A stretch of DNA of 64,000 nt from an uncultured Aquimarina sp. (GTDB lineage: Bacteria > Bacteroidota > Bacteroidia > Flavobacteriales > Flavobacteriaceae): contig CANMMM010000005.1 of assembly GCA_947498935.1 (NCBI GenBank), forward strand, positions 166,128-230,127, read 5' to 3'. Below are positions 37,924 through 48,200 of this stretch, in pieces. Position numbers and translations under genes: made by a program. The notes beneath the pieces were generated by a model that worked only from the letters and a program-made list of their open reading frames with translations, ran no database searches and was not told the origin of the DNA. Position 1 is the stretch's first letter, and each line of letters begins with the position of its first letter.

Positions 37924-39237
37924 ATGGAATTGAAAGAAAAATTAGTATCTTCTTTTTTGGCCTTCGAAAATACAGTAGATGTAGATGCATCAATACATGA
38001 TATTAGAAGCAATGCCATCAAGATTTTTGAAGAAAAAGGGTTTCCGACCAAAAAAGAAGAAGCATGGAAATATACTTCGCTAAATGCTATCCTAAAACAC
38101 GATTACAGTATTTTTCCAAAGGCTGAAAGTGCTATAGAATTTAAAGATGTAAAAAAATACTTTTTGTATGATTTAGATACCTACAAAATTGTATTTATAG
38201 ATGGCAAGTACTCTTCTCATTTATCAGAAACTACACATGATAAAATAGATGTATGCCTCATGTCTTCTGCCCTGATGCATGATAAATACAAAGTAGTGAT
38301 CGATCGCTATTTTAATACCGTAGCTACTGAAGACGGGATTACTTCATTGAATACAGCATTTTCGCATGAAGGTGCCTATATTCATATCCCTAAAAGTGTA
38401 GTAGCGGATAAACCGATACAAATTATTCATTTCTCTACAGGAAATGAAGCAGCGCAGTTTTTACAACCACGTAATCTAATCGTAGTAGAAGAAAATGCAC
38501 AGGTACAGATCATCGAACGCCATCAAAGCTTATCCGATGCTCCTGTACTAACGAATAGTGTTACCGAAATTTTTGCAGCTAAAAATGCATTTGTAGATTA
38601 CTACAAAATTCAAAATGACAATGCGCAAGCATCCTTAATCGATAACACATTCATCGCGCAGCAAGCAAACAGTGTAGCTTCTGTACATACATTTGCCTTT
38701 GGTGGAAATGTAACGCGTAATAACCTGAACTTTTATCAAAATGGCGAGGGTATTGATTCCATTCTAAACGGTGTTACGATCTTAGAAGGAAAACAACATG
38801 TAGATCACAATACATTGGTACACCATACAACTCCGAATTGCGAAAGTCACCAAGATTATAAAGGGATTTTTGATGAAAAAGCAACAGGGGTATTCAATGG
38901 AAAAATCATTGTAAACAAAGAAGCACAAAAAACCAATGCTTTTCAATCTAACAATAATATCTTGTTAAGTGATAAGGCTACGATTAATTCTAAACCGCAG
39001 CTAGAGATCTTTGCAGATGATGTAAAATGTTCGCACGGATGTACGATAGGACAGTTGGATGAAAATGCATTATTCTATATGAAATCCAGAGGTATCGGCG
39101 AGAAAGAAGCGAGAGCTTTATTAATGTATGCTTTTGCCAATAACGTATTGGAGAGCGTAAAAATACCTCAACTAAAAAATAGAATCAATAAACTGATCGC
39201 AGATAAATTAAATGTAAGTATTGGATTTGATTTATAA
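37924..39237 (+). CDS. sufD: Fe-S cluster assembly protein SufD
   Basis: The 437-residue paralogue of SufB shows KKEEAWKYTSLNAIL near the N-terminus, a beta-helix core and the C-terminal SHGCTIGQLDENALFYMKSRGI. It pairs with SufB and SufC. It is the last gene of the operon before the terminator at 39266. Confidence 0.95.
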   Translation: MELKEKLVSSFLAFENTVDVDASIHDIRSNAIKIFEEKGFPTKKEEAWKYTSLNAILKHDYSIFPKAESAIEFKDVKKYFLYDLDTYKIVFIDGKYSSHLSETTHDKIDVCLMSSALMHDKYKVVIDRYFNTVATEDGITSLNTAFSHEGAYIHIPKSVVADKPIQIIHFSTGNEAAQFLQPRNLIVVEENAQVQIIERHQSLSDAPVLTNSVTEIFAAKNAFVDYYKIQNDNAQASLIDNTFIAQQANSVASVHTFAFGGNVTRNNLNFYQNGEGIDSILNGVTILEGKQHVDHNTLVHHTTPNCESHQDYKGIFDEKATGVFNGKIIVNKEAQKTNAFQSNNNILLSDKATINSKPQLEIFADDVKCSHGCTIGQLDENALFYMKSRGIGEKEARALLMYAFANNVLESVKIPQLKNRINKLIADKLNVSIGFDL

Positions 39238-39265
39238 ACCGTGATCTCAGTACCTAAAAATACAG

Positions 39266-39298
39266 CCTCTTTCTAATTTTTTTGAAAGAGGTTTTTTT
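39266..39298 (+). terminator. Terminator of the suf operon, ending at the next start codon
   Basis: CCTCTTTC (39266-39273) pairs with GAAAGAGG (39284-39291), followed by seven T residues. The T run ends directly at the ATG of the DUF2306 gene (39299), leaving no room for a ribosome binding site if that start is right. Confidence 0.88.
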
Positions 39299-39928
39299 AT
39301 GCAACAATTCAAACCATCATATATCATACTACTACTCTATGTTTTTTTTTGCATCTTAATGTGGCAAATTACATGGCAATATTTTCCTATTGATTTTGAT
39401 GTAGCTTTCCTGAGAATCAAACAACAATACATACAGTACACACATTATAAATTGGCTTTTTATATTCATGTCAGTACTTCTTTCTTTTCACTATTAGCGG
39501 GGTTTACACAATTCTCTAAAAAAATCAGAAAGGAGCATCCGCGTGTACACAGAATATTGGGATGGATGTATGCGGTAACGATCATTCTATTTGCTGCTCC
39601 TTCTGGTCTAGTCATCGGATATTATGCCAATGGTGGTTTTTGGTCGCAACTAGCATTTTGTATTTTAGCGATAGCATGGTTTTGGTGTAGCTTACAAGCA
39701 ATTATTACCATAAAACAACAAAAATATACTGCCCATCAAATCTTTATGATTCGTAGCTTTGCGCTAACATTATCTGCCATCACATTGCGCTTATGGAAAT
39801 ACATGATCGTTTTAGTATGGCAACCCAGGCCTATGGATGTATACAGAATTGTAGCTTGGCTGGGCTGGGTGCTCAACTTAGTGATTGCAGAAATTATTAT
39901 TAGAAAAATTTACTCAAAGAAAATATGA
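39299..39928 (+). CDS. DUF2306 domain-containing membrane protein
   Basis: The 209-residue inner-membrane protein has about five hydrophobic segments. The DUF2306 pattern is visible: FYIHVSTSFFSLLAGFTQF, HRILGWMYAVTIIL and AHQIFMIRSFALTLSAITLRLW. Function unknown. The start at 39299 abuts the suf terminator; the Met at residue 21 is a possible later start. It overlaps the YARHG gene by four bases (ATGA), implying coupled translation. Confidence 0.88.
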   Translation: MQQFKPSYIILLLYVFFCILMWQITWQYFPIDFDVAFLRIKQQYIQYTHYKLAFYIHVSTSFFSLLAGFTQFSKKIRKEHPRVHRILGWMYAVTIILFAAPSGLVIGYYANGGFWSQLAFCILAIAWFWCSLQAIITIKQQKYTAHQIFMIRSFALTLSAITLRLWKYMIVLVWQPRPMDVYRIVAWLGWVLNLVIAEIIIRKIYSKKI

Positions 39929-40848
39929 AAAAAATACTACTCATCCTATGCGTATTGCTAGTTGCTTGCCAAGAAAAACAAGAGCAAAAAACGCCTTCTG
40001 CTCCCTTAGAACAGACAGCTACTATTGAAGAGAAGAAACCTGTATTAGACTCTAAACAACCTACCCCACAAAAAAACAATCCGTCTAAAAAAACGACAGC
40101 ATTAGACACCTTATTGGGCTATTATGTAGGTCAATTCCAAGCAGTAGAAATTAATCATGACAAAGGTGCTCCTTCATACTCTAATAAAATAACTATTTCT
40201 ATAGATGAGATCAAAGAGAATAGCATTTATGGGCATTCTGTCGTAGCAGGAGGAAAAAGAGAATTCGAAGGCGTCATCGATCCACAAACGCTTTTTGCCA
40301 AAGTAGTAGAACCCGGAGATAATAAATACGACGGTATTTTTAGCTTTACTTTCTTTGCAGAAACACAACAGATCGAAGGAACTTGGGTAGCCAATGATCA
40401 AGATATAACGGTCACCAAAAGAAAATTTACATTAGAAAAACGAACTTTTGAGTATAACCCTACACTCAACTTAGCATATAATGAGGAACATGAGTATCAT
40501 ATCATGCCGCTATTTACATCACAAGAAGAAGAATCAGGAGAAACAGAAGCGATTGATGCCAACCTTCTTAAAGATCTAAACGCATCGGTACAGCAACTTA
40601 CCCCAGCAGCCATTGAAAACCTACGCAAAGGCGAATTAGCAATTCTTAGAAACCTAATATATGCTAGGCATGGGTATTCCTTTAAAAATAGAAAAATGCG
40701 CTATTTTTTCGATAATTATATAGCATGGTACATGCCTATTTCTACAGACGTTAGAGAAGAATTGACCACAATAGAGCACAATAACATAGCACTTATTAAA
40801 CGCTATGAGCAACATGCGGATCGCTATTATGACTATTTTGGTAGGTAG
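39925..40848 (+). CDS. YARHG domain-containing lipoprotein
   Basis: The 307-residue protein has a lipobox ending at Cys15 (LLVAC) and a proline/lysine-rich low-complexity linker (about 20-60). A C-terminal YARHG domain (about 225-305) contains its signature LRNLIYARHGYSF. YARHG is an extracellular domain of unknown role. It overlaps the preceding DUF2306 stop by four bases. Confidence 0.9.
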   Translation: MKKILLILCVLLVACQEKQEQKTPSAPLEQTATIEEKKPVLDSKQPTPQKNNPSKKTTALDTLLGYYVGQFQAVEINHDKGAPSYSNKITISIDEIKENSIYGHSVVAGGKREFEGVIDPQTLFAKVVEPGDNKYDGIFSFTFFAETQQIEGTWVANDQDITVTKRKFTLEKRTFEYNPTLNLAYNEEHEYHIMPLFTSQEEESGETEAIDANLLKDLNASVQQLTPAAIENLRKGELAILRNLIYARHGYSFKNRKMRYFFDNYIAWYMPISTDVREELTTIEHNNIALIKRYEQHADRYYDYFGR

Positions 40849-40932
40849 ATAAACACATCTTTTATAGTTTCTTTACAATATATGCACTCCTTGTTTTTAT
40901 AGATTTGTAAGATAACTTACAGTAACTCATCA

Positions 40933-43101
40933 ATGAAAACAACTAGCTTACTCCTGTGTTCACTCGCATTACTAGCCAGCTGCACACAAAATTCGAAACA
41001 AGAAACCGCTAAAAACGATCCGACATTGAAATATCCAATCACCAAAAAAGTAGATACAGTAGATACCTACTTCGGTACCGAAGTAAAAGACCCGTATCGA
41101 TGGTTAGAAGACGATAGAAGTACCGAAACCGAAAATTGGGTAACGGCACAAAACGAAGTGACCTTTGGATACCTAAACACTATTCCTTTTAGAAGTCAGC
41201 TCAAAGAACGATTAACCACCCTCTGGAATTATGAAAAAATTGGTGCTCCTTTTACAGAAGGAGACTATACCTATTTTTATAAAAATGACGGATTACAAAA
41301 TCAATATGTACTGTATCGTTTTAAAAACGAAGGAGACCAACCTGAAGTATTCCTAGATCCTAATACCTTTAGTAAAGACGGTACTACCTCGCTCGGTGGT
41401 CTTAGTTTTTCTAAAAATGGAAAACTACTTGCTTATGCTATCTCAGAAGGAGGTAGCGACTGGCGTAAAGTGATTATCAAAAACGCAGAGACGAAAGAAA
41501 TCATAGAAGACACCCTCGTAGATGTAAAGTTCTCTGGCTTATCATGGAAAGGCAATGAAGGGTTCTACTATTCTAGTTATGACAAGCCCAAAGGAAGTGA
41601 ATTATCTGCCAAAACTGATCAGCATAAACTGTACTACCACAAACTAGGCACTACACAAAAAGAAGATACGTTGATCTTTGGAGGTACTGCTGAGCAGAAA
41701 CACCGATATGTAGGCGGTACAGTTACCGAAGATGATCGGTACCTACTCATTCGCGCCAGTGTATCTACATCAGGAAACAAACTATTTATCAAAGACCTTA
41801 GCAAGCCCAATAGTCCATTAACGACCATTGTAGGGCATACCGATAGTGATACATCCCTTATAGACAATGTAGGCAGTACATTATACCTAAGTACCAATCT
41901 CGATGCACCCAACAAAAAAATCGTAACAGTTGATGCCAGTCAGCCTACACCAGAATATTGGAAGGACTTTATTCCAGAAACCGAAAACGTACTCTCTCCG
42001 AGCACAGGAGGAGGCTATTTCTTTGCAGAATATATGGTCGATGCAGTATCCAAAGTCGTACAGTATGATTATAAAGGAGCACTGATTAGAGAAATCAGCT
42101 TACCCGGAGTAGGAAGTGTCGGAACTATGAGTGCCAAAAAAGAAGAAAAAGAACTCTACTACCTATTTACCAATTACAAAACCCCTGGTAGTATTTACAA
42201 ATACGACATTGCCCAAGGTACATCTAGCTTATACCGCAAACCAACGATCGATTTTAATCCAGATGCCTACGAGAGCAAACAAGTATTCTATACCTCTAAA
42301 GACGGTACCAAAGTACCTATGATCATCACCCACAAAAAAGGACTAGAACTTACAGGAAATAACCCAACCATCTTATACGGATACGGAGGATTCAATGTGA
42401 GTCTTACACCCGCTTTTAGCATTACCAATGCGGTATGGATGGAACAAGGAGGTATCTATGCAGTTCCGAACCTAAGAGGAGGAGGCGAATACGGTAAAAA
42501 ATGGCACGATGCAGGTACTAAAATGCAAAAACAAAACGTATTCGATGATTTTATTGCGGCTGCAGAATACCTAATCGCTAATAACTATACCTCTAGCGAA
42601 TACCTAGCCATTCGAGGAGGCTCTAATGGAGGACTGCTTGTAGGTGCCACCATGACACAACGTCCTGAATTGGCCAAAGTAGCATTACCCGCAGTAGGTG
42701 TATTAGACATGCTACGCTATCATACCTTTACAGCAGGAGCAGGATGGGCCTACGACTACGGAACCGCAGAAGAAAGCCCTGCCATGTTCGAATACCTAAA
42801 AAAGTACTCCCCAGTACACAATGTATCCGCTAAAACTACCTATCCAGCCACACTGATTACCACTGGAGATCACGATGATCGCGTAGTGCCTGCACACTCA
42901 TTCAAATTTGCCGCAGCATTACAAGAAGAACAAACAGGTAGCAATCCTACACTGATTCGTATCGAAACCAATGCAGGTCATGGAGCAGGTACTCCCGTAT
43001 CCAAAACCATCGAACAATACGCCGATATATTTGGTTTTACACTATACAATATGGGATACAAAACCCTGCCTTCTGAAACAGAAACTATGGTCAAAGGGTA
43101 A
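40933..43101 (+). CDS. Prolyl oligopeptidase family serine peptidase (lipoprotein)
   Basis: The 722-residue S9 peptidase has a lipobox ending at Cys17 (LLASC), so it is periplasmic or surface-anchored. The N-terminal propeller (about 30-440) starts with [10 protein letters not shown]. The catalytic domain carries Ser in GGSNGG near 563, Asp in [11 protein letters not shown] near 648 and His in AGHGAGTP near 681. It cleaves short peptides after proline. Confidence 0.95.
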   Translation: MKTTSLLLCSLALLASCTQNSKQETAKNDPTLKYPITKKVDTVDTYFGTEVKDPYRWLEDDRSTETENWVTAQNEVTFGYLNTIPFRSQLKERLTTLWNYEKIGAPFTEGDYTYFYKNDGLQNQYVLYRFKNEGDQPEVFLDPNTFSKDGTTSLGGLSFSKNGKLLAYAISEGGSDWRKVIIKNAETKEIIEDTLVDVKFSGLSWKGNEGFYYSSYDKPKGSELSAKTDQHKLYYHKLGTTQKEDTLIFGGTAEQKHRYVGGTVTEDDRYLLIRASVSTSGNKLFIKDLSKPNSPLTTIVGHTDSDTSLIDNVGSTLYLSTNLDAPNKKIVTVDASQPTPEYWKDFIPETENVLSPSTGGGYFFAEYMVDAVSKVVQYDYKGALIREISLPGVGSVGTMSAKKEEKELYYLFTNYKTPGSIYKYDIAQGTSSLYRKPTIDFNPDAYESKQVFYTSKDGTKVPMIITHKKGLELTGNNPTILYGYGGFNVSLTPAFSITNAVWMEQGGIYAVPNLRGGGEYGKKWHDAGTKMQKQNVFDDFIAAAEYLIANNYTSSEYLAIRGGSNGGLLVGATMTQRPELAKVALPAVGVLDMLRYHTFTAGAGWAYDYGTAEESPAMFEYLKKYSPVHNVSAKTTYPATLITTGDHDDRVVPAHSFKFAAALQEEQTGSNPTLIRIETNAGHGAGTPVSKTIEQYADIFGFTLYNMGYKTLPSETETMVKG

Positions 43102-43129
43102 AACAATATCTTGAAGTGATTTAAACAAA

Positions 43130-43161
43130 AACATCCGCTCTCTAGAAAGAAAGCGGATGTT
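43130..43161. terminator. Inverted repeat between convergent genes, probable terminator
   Basis: AACATCCGCT (43130-43139) pairs with AGCGGATGTT (43152-43161). The T run is poor on the plus side. A family B-like end (GAAGTGATTTA) sits just upstream. Confidence 0.6.
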
Positions 43162-43191
43162 ACTGTTATTAGTGATGTCTTATACTATTTA

Positions 43192-44166
43192 CTATTCATT
43201 ATATTTTAGATGTACAAAAACAGGAAAGTGATCACTATACCCACCCTTGTATCTTCTACCAGCATACGTACGAAACGGCATGCCCTTATACCGACCACGA
43301 TACACCTTTAAGAAATCATCATCAAAAATATTAGCCTCAGAAAAACTATGTGCATCTTTCTGATAACGATGAAAATTATTTGTAAAAATGATTTGATCAA
43401 ATAAATTCCACTGCCCTCTATAATTCAATGTTCCCCTGTATTTAGTCAGTAATCGTTCCATCGGATTGTATAAATCCCCTTGTACCAAATGTCTTTTTAC
43501 ACTTTCATTCGCAGGATCGTCATTAAAATCTCCCATAACGATGATTTTAGCATCAGAGTCCTCTGCGGTGATCTGTTCAATCACTTCTCTATTTTTTTGA
43601 GCAGCAGCAATTCGCTTGTGCGCTGTTAGCTCAGCACCATCTCTTCTAGAAGGCCAATGATTGATCAATATATGCAATACCTCACCATGCAATGCTCCTG
43701 TAACCCATAGCGTATCTCTCGTAAAATCACGTCTACCCTTTTCATCTTCTAACAGTAGGGGCACACGCTGCGATTTGGTAACCGTAAAATGTGATTTCTG
43801 ATATAACAAAGCCACATCGATTCCTCGCTCATCAGGCGAATCATAGTGTACGATTCCATACTCCTTGTGTGCTAAATGTTTCGTTTGTACTAAATCCTCT
43901 AACACCCGTTTGTTCTCTACCTCAGCTACTCCGACCAATACAGGTGCTTTTCCACTCTTAGAAAATCCGATATTAGAAATGGCAGTCCCTAACTTAAATA
44001 ACTTTTTTTCATATCGCTTTTTATTCCATCGCTTTTCAGACTCTGGTAAAAAATCATCATCCAAGGTCTCAGGATCATCCTGCGTATCAAATAAATTTTC
44101 GAGATTATAGAAAGCAACCGTATGTAGGTTGGTCTGTTTTTGGGTAACGTACTTCTTTGGAGACAT
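43192..44166 (-). CDS. Endonuclease/exonuclease/phosphatase family protein
   Basis: The 324-residue protein shows the EEP fold: VAFYNLENLFDT at the N-terminus, GVAEVENKRVLEDLV (metal-binding Glu), HWPSRRDG, IIVMGDFNDDPANES (catalytic Asp/Asn) and the C-terminal GYSDHFPVFVHL. No signal peptide is obvious. The substrate (DNA, RNA or phospholipid) cannot be told. It is divergent from hflX. Confidence 0.9.
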   Translation of the reverse strand: MSPKKYVTQKQTNLHTVAFYNLENLFDTQDDPETLDDDFLPESEKRWNKKRYEKKLFKLGTAISNIGFSKSGKAPVLVGVAEVENKRVLEDLVQTKHLAHKEYGIVHYDSPDERGIDVALLYQKSHFTVTKSQRVPLLLEDEKGRRDFTRDTLWVTGALHGEVLHILINHWPSRRDGAELTAHKRIAAAQKNREVIEQITAEDSDAKIIVMGDFNDDPANESVKRHLVQGDLYNPMERLLTKYRGTLNYRGQWNLFDQIIFTNNFHRYQKDAHSFSEANIFDDDFLKVYRGRYKGMPFRTYAGRRYKGGYSDHFPVFVHLKYNE

Positions 44167-44202
44167 GCCATTAAAATTTTTCCTGAGCGACGAAAGTACA
44201 AA

Positions 44203-44243
44203 ATATCATTTTTATAGCGGACTGCAAAAAGCCTAAACCACTT
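44203..44243 (-). repeat. Partial copy of repeat family B
   Basis: It begins AAGTGGTTTAGGCTTTTTGC on the minus strand and continues through CTATAAAAATGAT, the first half of family B, and then stops. It ends 8 bp before the hflX -7 box. Confidence 0.6.
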
Positions 44244-44251
44244 CAATATTG

Positions 44252-44259
44252 TATCTTTG
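44252..44259 (+). promoter_or_regulatory. Putative -7 box of hflX
   Basis: TATCTTTG matches TAnnTTTG, 33 bp before the ATG. The -33 position falls inside the partial family B repeat and has no TTTG. Confidence 0.5.
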
Positions 44260-44292
44260 TAGCTTAATTTAGTAGTCGCTTAAACTCTTTGG

Positions 44293-45501
44293 ATGTTAGA
44301 AAAAGAAGAAATCACATACGAAAAATCAATCCTGATCGGTATCATTACCAAAACCCAAAACGAAGAAAAGCTCAATGAATTCTTAGATGAGTTAGCCTTT
44401 CTTACCTATACCGCAGGGGGGCAAGTAGTCAAGCGATTTACCCAAAAAATGGACGTGCCGAATTCCAAGACATTCATCGGTAGTGGAAAAATGGAAGAAG
44501 TACTCGCCTATGTACAACAGCATGACATCAGCACCGTCGTATTTGATGATGAACTCACACCTGCACAGCAGCGTAATATAGAACGCATCCTAAAAGCCAA
44601 GATCATCGATCGTACCAATCTGATCTTAGATATCTTTGCACAGCGCGCCCAAACCAGCTATGCGCGTACCCAAGTAGAACTCGCACAATACCAATACCTA
44701 CTCCCACGACTTACAGGGTTATGGACCCACTTAGAGCGACAGCGAGGAGGAATCGGAATGCGTGGTCCTGGAGAAACCGAAATCGAAACCGATAGACGGA
44801 TCGTACGAGACCGCATCTCATTACTCAAGAAAAAATTGACCACCATCGATAAGCAAATGGCCACACAGCGAGGCAATCGCGGAAAACTCGTACGTGTAGC
44901 ACTCGTAGGATATACCAATGTTGGGAAGTCCACCCTTATGAATGTCATTGCTAAGAGTAAGGTATTTGCAGAAAATAAACTCTTTGCCACCCTAGACACC
45001 ACCGTGCGTAAGGTAGTCATCGGCAACCTGCCCTTTCTACTCAGTGATACCGTAGGATTCATTCGCAAGCTCCCTACACAACTCGTAGAAAGTTTTAAAA
45101 GTACCCTAGACGAAGTGCGAGAAGCCGATCTATTACTACACGTCGTAGACATCTCTCACCCTCAGTTCGAAGATCATATCACCTCGGTAAACAAAATACT
45201 CGCAGAGATCGACAGTGTAGAAAAACCTACCATTATGGTATTTAATAAAATCGACGCCTACCAACACGAAACCATAGACGAAGACGACCTCATCACAGAG
45301 CGCACCACAGCACACTACACGCTCGAAGAATGGAAACAAACTTGGATGAGTAGAATCGGCGATCATGCCCTATTCATCTCAGCCGTTCAAAAAGAAAATA
45401 TAGACATCTTTAGAAAAAGAGTGTACAAAGAAGTACGCAATATACACGTTACCCGTTTTCCGTACAATCACTTTCTATACCCAGAGATTGCAGAAGAATA
45501 A
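44293..45501 (+). CDS. hflX: Ribosome-associated GTPase HflX
   Basis: The 402-residue protein has the HflX N-terminal domain (TFIGSGKMEEVL) and the glycine-rich linker RQRGGIGMRGPGETEIETDRR region. The G domain follows: G1 GYTNVGKST near 206-214, G3 DTVGFIRKLP and G4 FNKID. HflX splits stalled ribosomes under stress. It is a single gene, and its codons look richer in C/G than those of its neighbours. Confidence 0.95.
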   Translation: MLEKEEITYEKSILIGIITKTQNEEKLNEFLDELAFLTYTAGGQVVKRFTQKMDVPNSKTFIGSGKMEEVLAYVQQHDISTVVFDDELTPAQQRNIERILKAKIIDRTNLILDIFAQRAQTSYARTQVELAQYQYLLPRLTGLWTHLERQRGGIGMRGPGETEIETDRRIVRDRISLLKKKLTTIDKQMATQRGNRGKLVRVALVGYTNVGKSTLMNVIAKSKVFAENKLFATLDTTVRKVVIGNLPFLLSDTVGFIRKLPTQLVESFKSTLDEVREADLLLHVVDISHPQFEDHITSVNKILAEIDSVEKPTIMVFNKIDAYQHETIDEDDLITERTTAHYTLEEWKQTWMSRIGDHALFISAVQKENIDIFRKRVYKEVRNIHVTRFPYNHFLYPEIAEE

Positions 45502-45653
45502 AACAGGTTGAGTGGTATGTATATTATTTGTTTGGTGACAGCAAACAAGTAAGATGGCGTGATCAAAAAAAGCTAGTGTTTTTTTGTTGTAAAAACAGTG
45601 TAGTTTCAGTAGCCCGTAGCTAATACCTATACTATTGTATAATCAGGCGTATA

Positions 45654-46682
45654 TCACTTCAATGTATAGGTGAGTCCTAAGCCTGCAATCTCTCGTACTT
45701 GGAATGCCCCAGTAGCATTATCATCATAGATCGCCTGAAACACAAAGCTTCCAGAAATATACTTATTCACGACCAAGTTTATAGACAGCGTGTAATCAAT
45801 ATCTATATTCGCAGGATCTTCTATATAATTAGAGTATAAGTTCAGTAATTGTGTAAGCGAAACGTTGGTCAGTACCTCGAATTTTAGGTGTGCAGCAACC
45901 GAGCCTCCAAACTCAAGACGGGCGCTCCGTCCTGCCTCTACCCCAAAATAATCACCATCTACATAATCAGGCGTGGTAGTAAACATGCGATTTACAAAAA
46001 TCATACGAGTCGTTACAGGCGCAATATTAACATGCAAGTCATCATTTTTTTTCCATAGAATACCCGGTCCCGATTGTACAAAGGCGGGCGAGAAAAAACG
46101 AGTTTCCTCCGTACGTAGTGTCTCATCTGTTTCATCATCCTTACTAAAGCGAAATCCCTTAGCAAACTGCGTTCGTACATTCGCAAACAGCGAATAATTC
46201 CATTGACTCTCAGCAATCTGTTGCCCCAATCGCGTATTCAGTTCGATACGATCATTGGTTTTTCGGGCAAAATCCTCTCCCTTAAGAAACGTCAATCCAT
46301 AGTCTGCCAGCAAACTGTTATCCCATGTCAGGCTATTCTTGCGATATTTCAATTCGTAGGCCAAGGTCGTATTACCAGCAATATTCGTAGTTCCACCCCC
46401 CTGCCAATCCACATTAAATGCCGATTGATTGAACAATAAGGTATACTTACCAGCACTCTTCCAACCATTTTTTTCGGTGGGTTCTTCCTTCTTTTTTCGT
46501 TTTTTTAATAACTTTTTCAGTACAGGAACCGACACATCCGTCGCAGTAGTGCCTAGTACACTATCCAATACCCGTTCTAACCGCAGTGCTACTGAATCCC
46601 GAGATGTAGGCACAGCTTTCTCCTGCGCTTGTACAGAAACACATGCCCAACAACAACCTATAAAAATAATCCTCCAACGCAT
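45654..46682 (-). CDS. DUF3078 domain-containing outer membrane protein
   Basis: The 342-residue product has a signal peptide ending VSVQAQ and a charged linker with KKLLKKRKKKEE. A DUF3078 barrel follows: FNQSAFNVDWQGGGTTNIAG, LTWDNSLLADYGL, RKTNDRIELNTRLGQ, FANVRTQFAKGF and FFSPAFVQSGPGI. The family is a Bacteroidota beta-barrel of unknown function. A relative follows the sufS cluster (27994). Confidence 0.9.
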   Translation of the reverse strand: MRWRIIFIGCCWACVSVQAQEKAVPTSRDSVALRLERVLDSVLGTTATDVSVPVLKKLLKKRKKKEEPTEKNGWKSAGKYTLLFNQSAFNVDWQGGGTTNIAGNTTLAYELKYRKNSLTWDNSLLADYGLTFLKGEDFARKTNDRIELNTRLGQQIAESQWNYSLFANVRTQFAKGFRFSKDDETDETLRTEETRFFSPAFVQSGPGILWKKNDDLHVNIAPVTTRMIFVNRMFTTTPDYVDGDYFGVEAGRSARLEFGGSVAAHLKFEVLTNVSLTQLLNLYSNYIEDPANIDIDYTLSINLVVNKYISGSFVFQAIYDDNATGAFQVREIAGLGLTYTLK

Positions 46683-46796
46683 CTATAACACACTCTTGCT
46701 TATACCATAACGTACAAAGATACTAGATGTTGACTAATTTTTAAAGACCTACTGTATGCTCTTCGGAAATAACAAGCTAAAAAATACGATCTAGTA

Positions 46797-46895
46797 GGGC
46801 GTTCCCCCACTCCTAAGGTCGTGGGGTCGGGCTATCCGCTGTATCTTTTTTGTTAGAAAAAAACAAAAAAGGATGCCGCTCCTATCCCTAACGCA
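46797..46895 (+). repeat. Dispersed repeat family A, copy 5
   Basis: This copy has an enlarged first hairpin (CCCCAC pairing with GTGGGG) and the central stem CTTTTTTGTT/AACAAAAAAG. Its outer ends match the other copies. Confidence 0.9.
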
Positions 46896-46904
46896 ATACG
46901 ACGT

Positions 46905-48200
46905 TTAGGATTCGTTCATCAGGGTTTCAATCTCATCTGCCTCAATCGGAATCGTACCCATTAGATTCAATGGTGCACCCTGCTCTTGGATCACCACATC
47001 ATCCTCTAATCGAATACCGAATCCCTCTTCGGGTATATAAATTCCAGGTTCTACCGTAAATACCATATTCGCCTGCATCGGTTCTGTGAGGATACCGTAA
47101 TCATGCGTATCCAACCCTAAATGATGCGACGTACCATGCATAAAATACTTCTTATACGCAGGCCAGTCAGGATCTTCTTTCTGTACATCTGCCGTATCGA
47201 TCAGTCCAAGTCCTAGTAATGCCGAGGTCATTAATTTACCCACCTCTTTATGATATTCAGCCCATAACGTACCCGGTACTAACATCTCTGTAGCACGATT
47301 TTTTACCTCCAATACTGCATCGTAGACTGCACGCTGTCGCGCTGTATAACGCCCCGATACAGGAATCGTACGTGTCAGATCACTCGCATAATTAGCATAC
47401 TCAGCCGCTACATCCATCAGGATTAAGTCTCCCGCCTTACACTGCTTATTATTTTCTATATAATGCAATACATTCGCATTCGCACCACTAGCGATGATCG
47501 GCGTATACGCAAATCCCTTAGACCTATGATTGATAAACTCGTGTAGCAATTCTGCCTCTATATTATACTCCCATACATCTGGCTTTACGAAGTTCAGCAC
47601 CCTGCGGAATCCCTTTTCGGTAATCGCGCATGCCTGCTGAATCAATGCGATTTCTATAGGATCTTTTACAGAACGTAAGCGCTGTAGAATCGGATTGCTC
47701 TTCGCTACCGAATGCGCAGGATATTTTTCCTTCCACCATTTCGTAAAACGATCTTCTCGCGTCTCAGTAGCAATCGTAGCACGGTAATGCTCATTCGTAT
47801 TTACATACACCGTATCGCATTGGGTCATGATCTCAAAAAATACCTTCTCTAAATCCTGTAACCAGTACACTGTTTTGATACCAGAAGTGGCAAAAGCCTT
47901 TTCTTTAGTCAATTTTTCGCCCTCCCAGATAGCAATCAGCTCACTTGTTTCTTTTAGAAACAACACCTCTCTATGCTTTGGGTGGGGCGCATCTGGAAAC
48001 AGTAACAATATACTCTCTTCCTGATCGATACCACTCAAATAAAAAATATCTCGATGCTGCTCAAACGGCATGGTACTATCGGCACTGATAGGGTAAATAT
48101 CATTGCTATTAAACACCGCAATACTATTAGGTTGCATCTGTGCTGCAAAGTTTTTTCGATTCTTGATAAATAGTTGCGGATCAATCGGATCGTATTTCAT
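46905..48200 (-). CDS. pepP: Xaa-Pro aminopeptidase (aminopeptidase P, M24B)
   Basis: The 431-residue protein has the aminopeptidase P N-terminal domain, then the pita-bread metalloprotease domain. The dinuclear metal ligands are visible: Asp in LILMDVAAEY and SDLTRTIPV, His in HGTSHHLGLDTHD, Glu in VFTVEPGIYI and Glu in GIRLEDDVVI. It removes N-terminal residues before proline. The gene symbol is by family similarity. Confidence 0.93.
   Translation of the reverse strand: MKYDPIDPQLFIKNRKNFAAQMQPNSIAVFNSNDIYPISADSTMPFEQHRDIFYLSGIDQEESILLLFPDAPHPKHREVLFLKETSELIAIWEGEKLTKEKAFATSGIKTVYWLQDLEKVFFEIMTQCDTVYVNTNEHYRATIATETREDRFTKWWKEKYPAHSVAKSNPILQRLRSVKDPIEIALIQQACAITEKGFRRVLNFVKPDVWEYNIEAELLHEFINHRSKGFAYTPIIASGANANVLHYIENNKQCKAGDLILMDVAAEYANYASDLTRTIPVSGRYTARQRAVYDAVLEVKNRATEMLVPGTLWAEYHKEVGKLMTSALLGLGLIDTADVQKEDPDWPAYKKYFMHGTSHHLGLDTHDYGILTEPMQANMVFTVEPGIYIPEEGFGIRLEDDVVIQEQGAPLNLMGTIPIEADEIETLMNES

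Noticed and set aside
44658..45152. A 164-residue minus-strand frame inside hflX
   Set aside because: It is antisense to clear HflX GTPase motifs and has no similarity or initiation context of its own.
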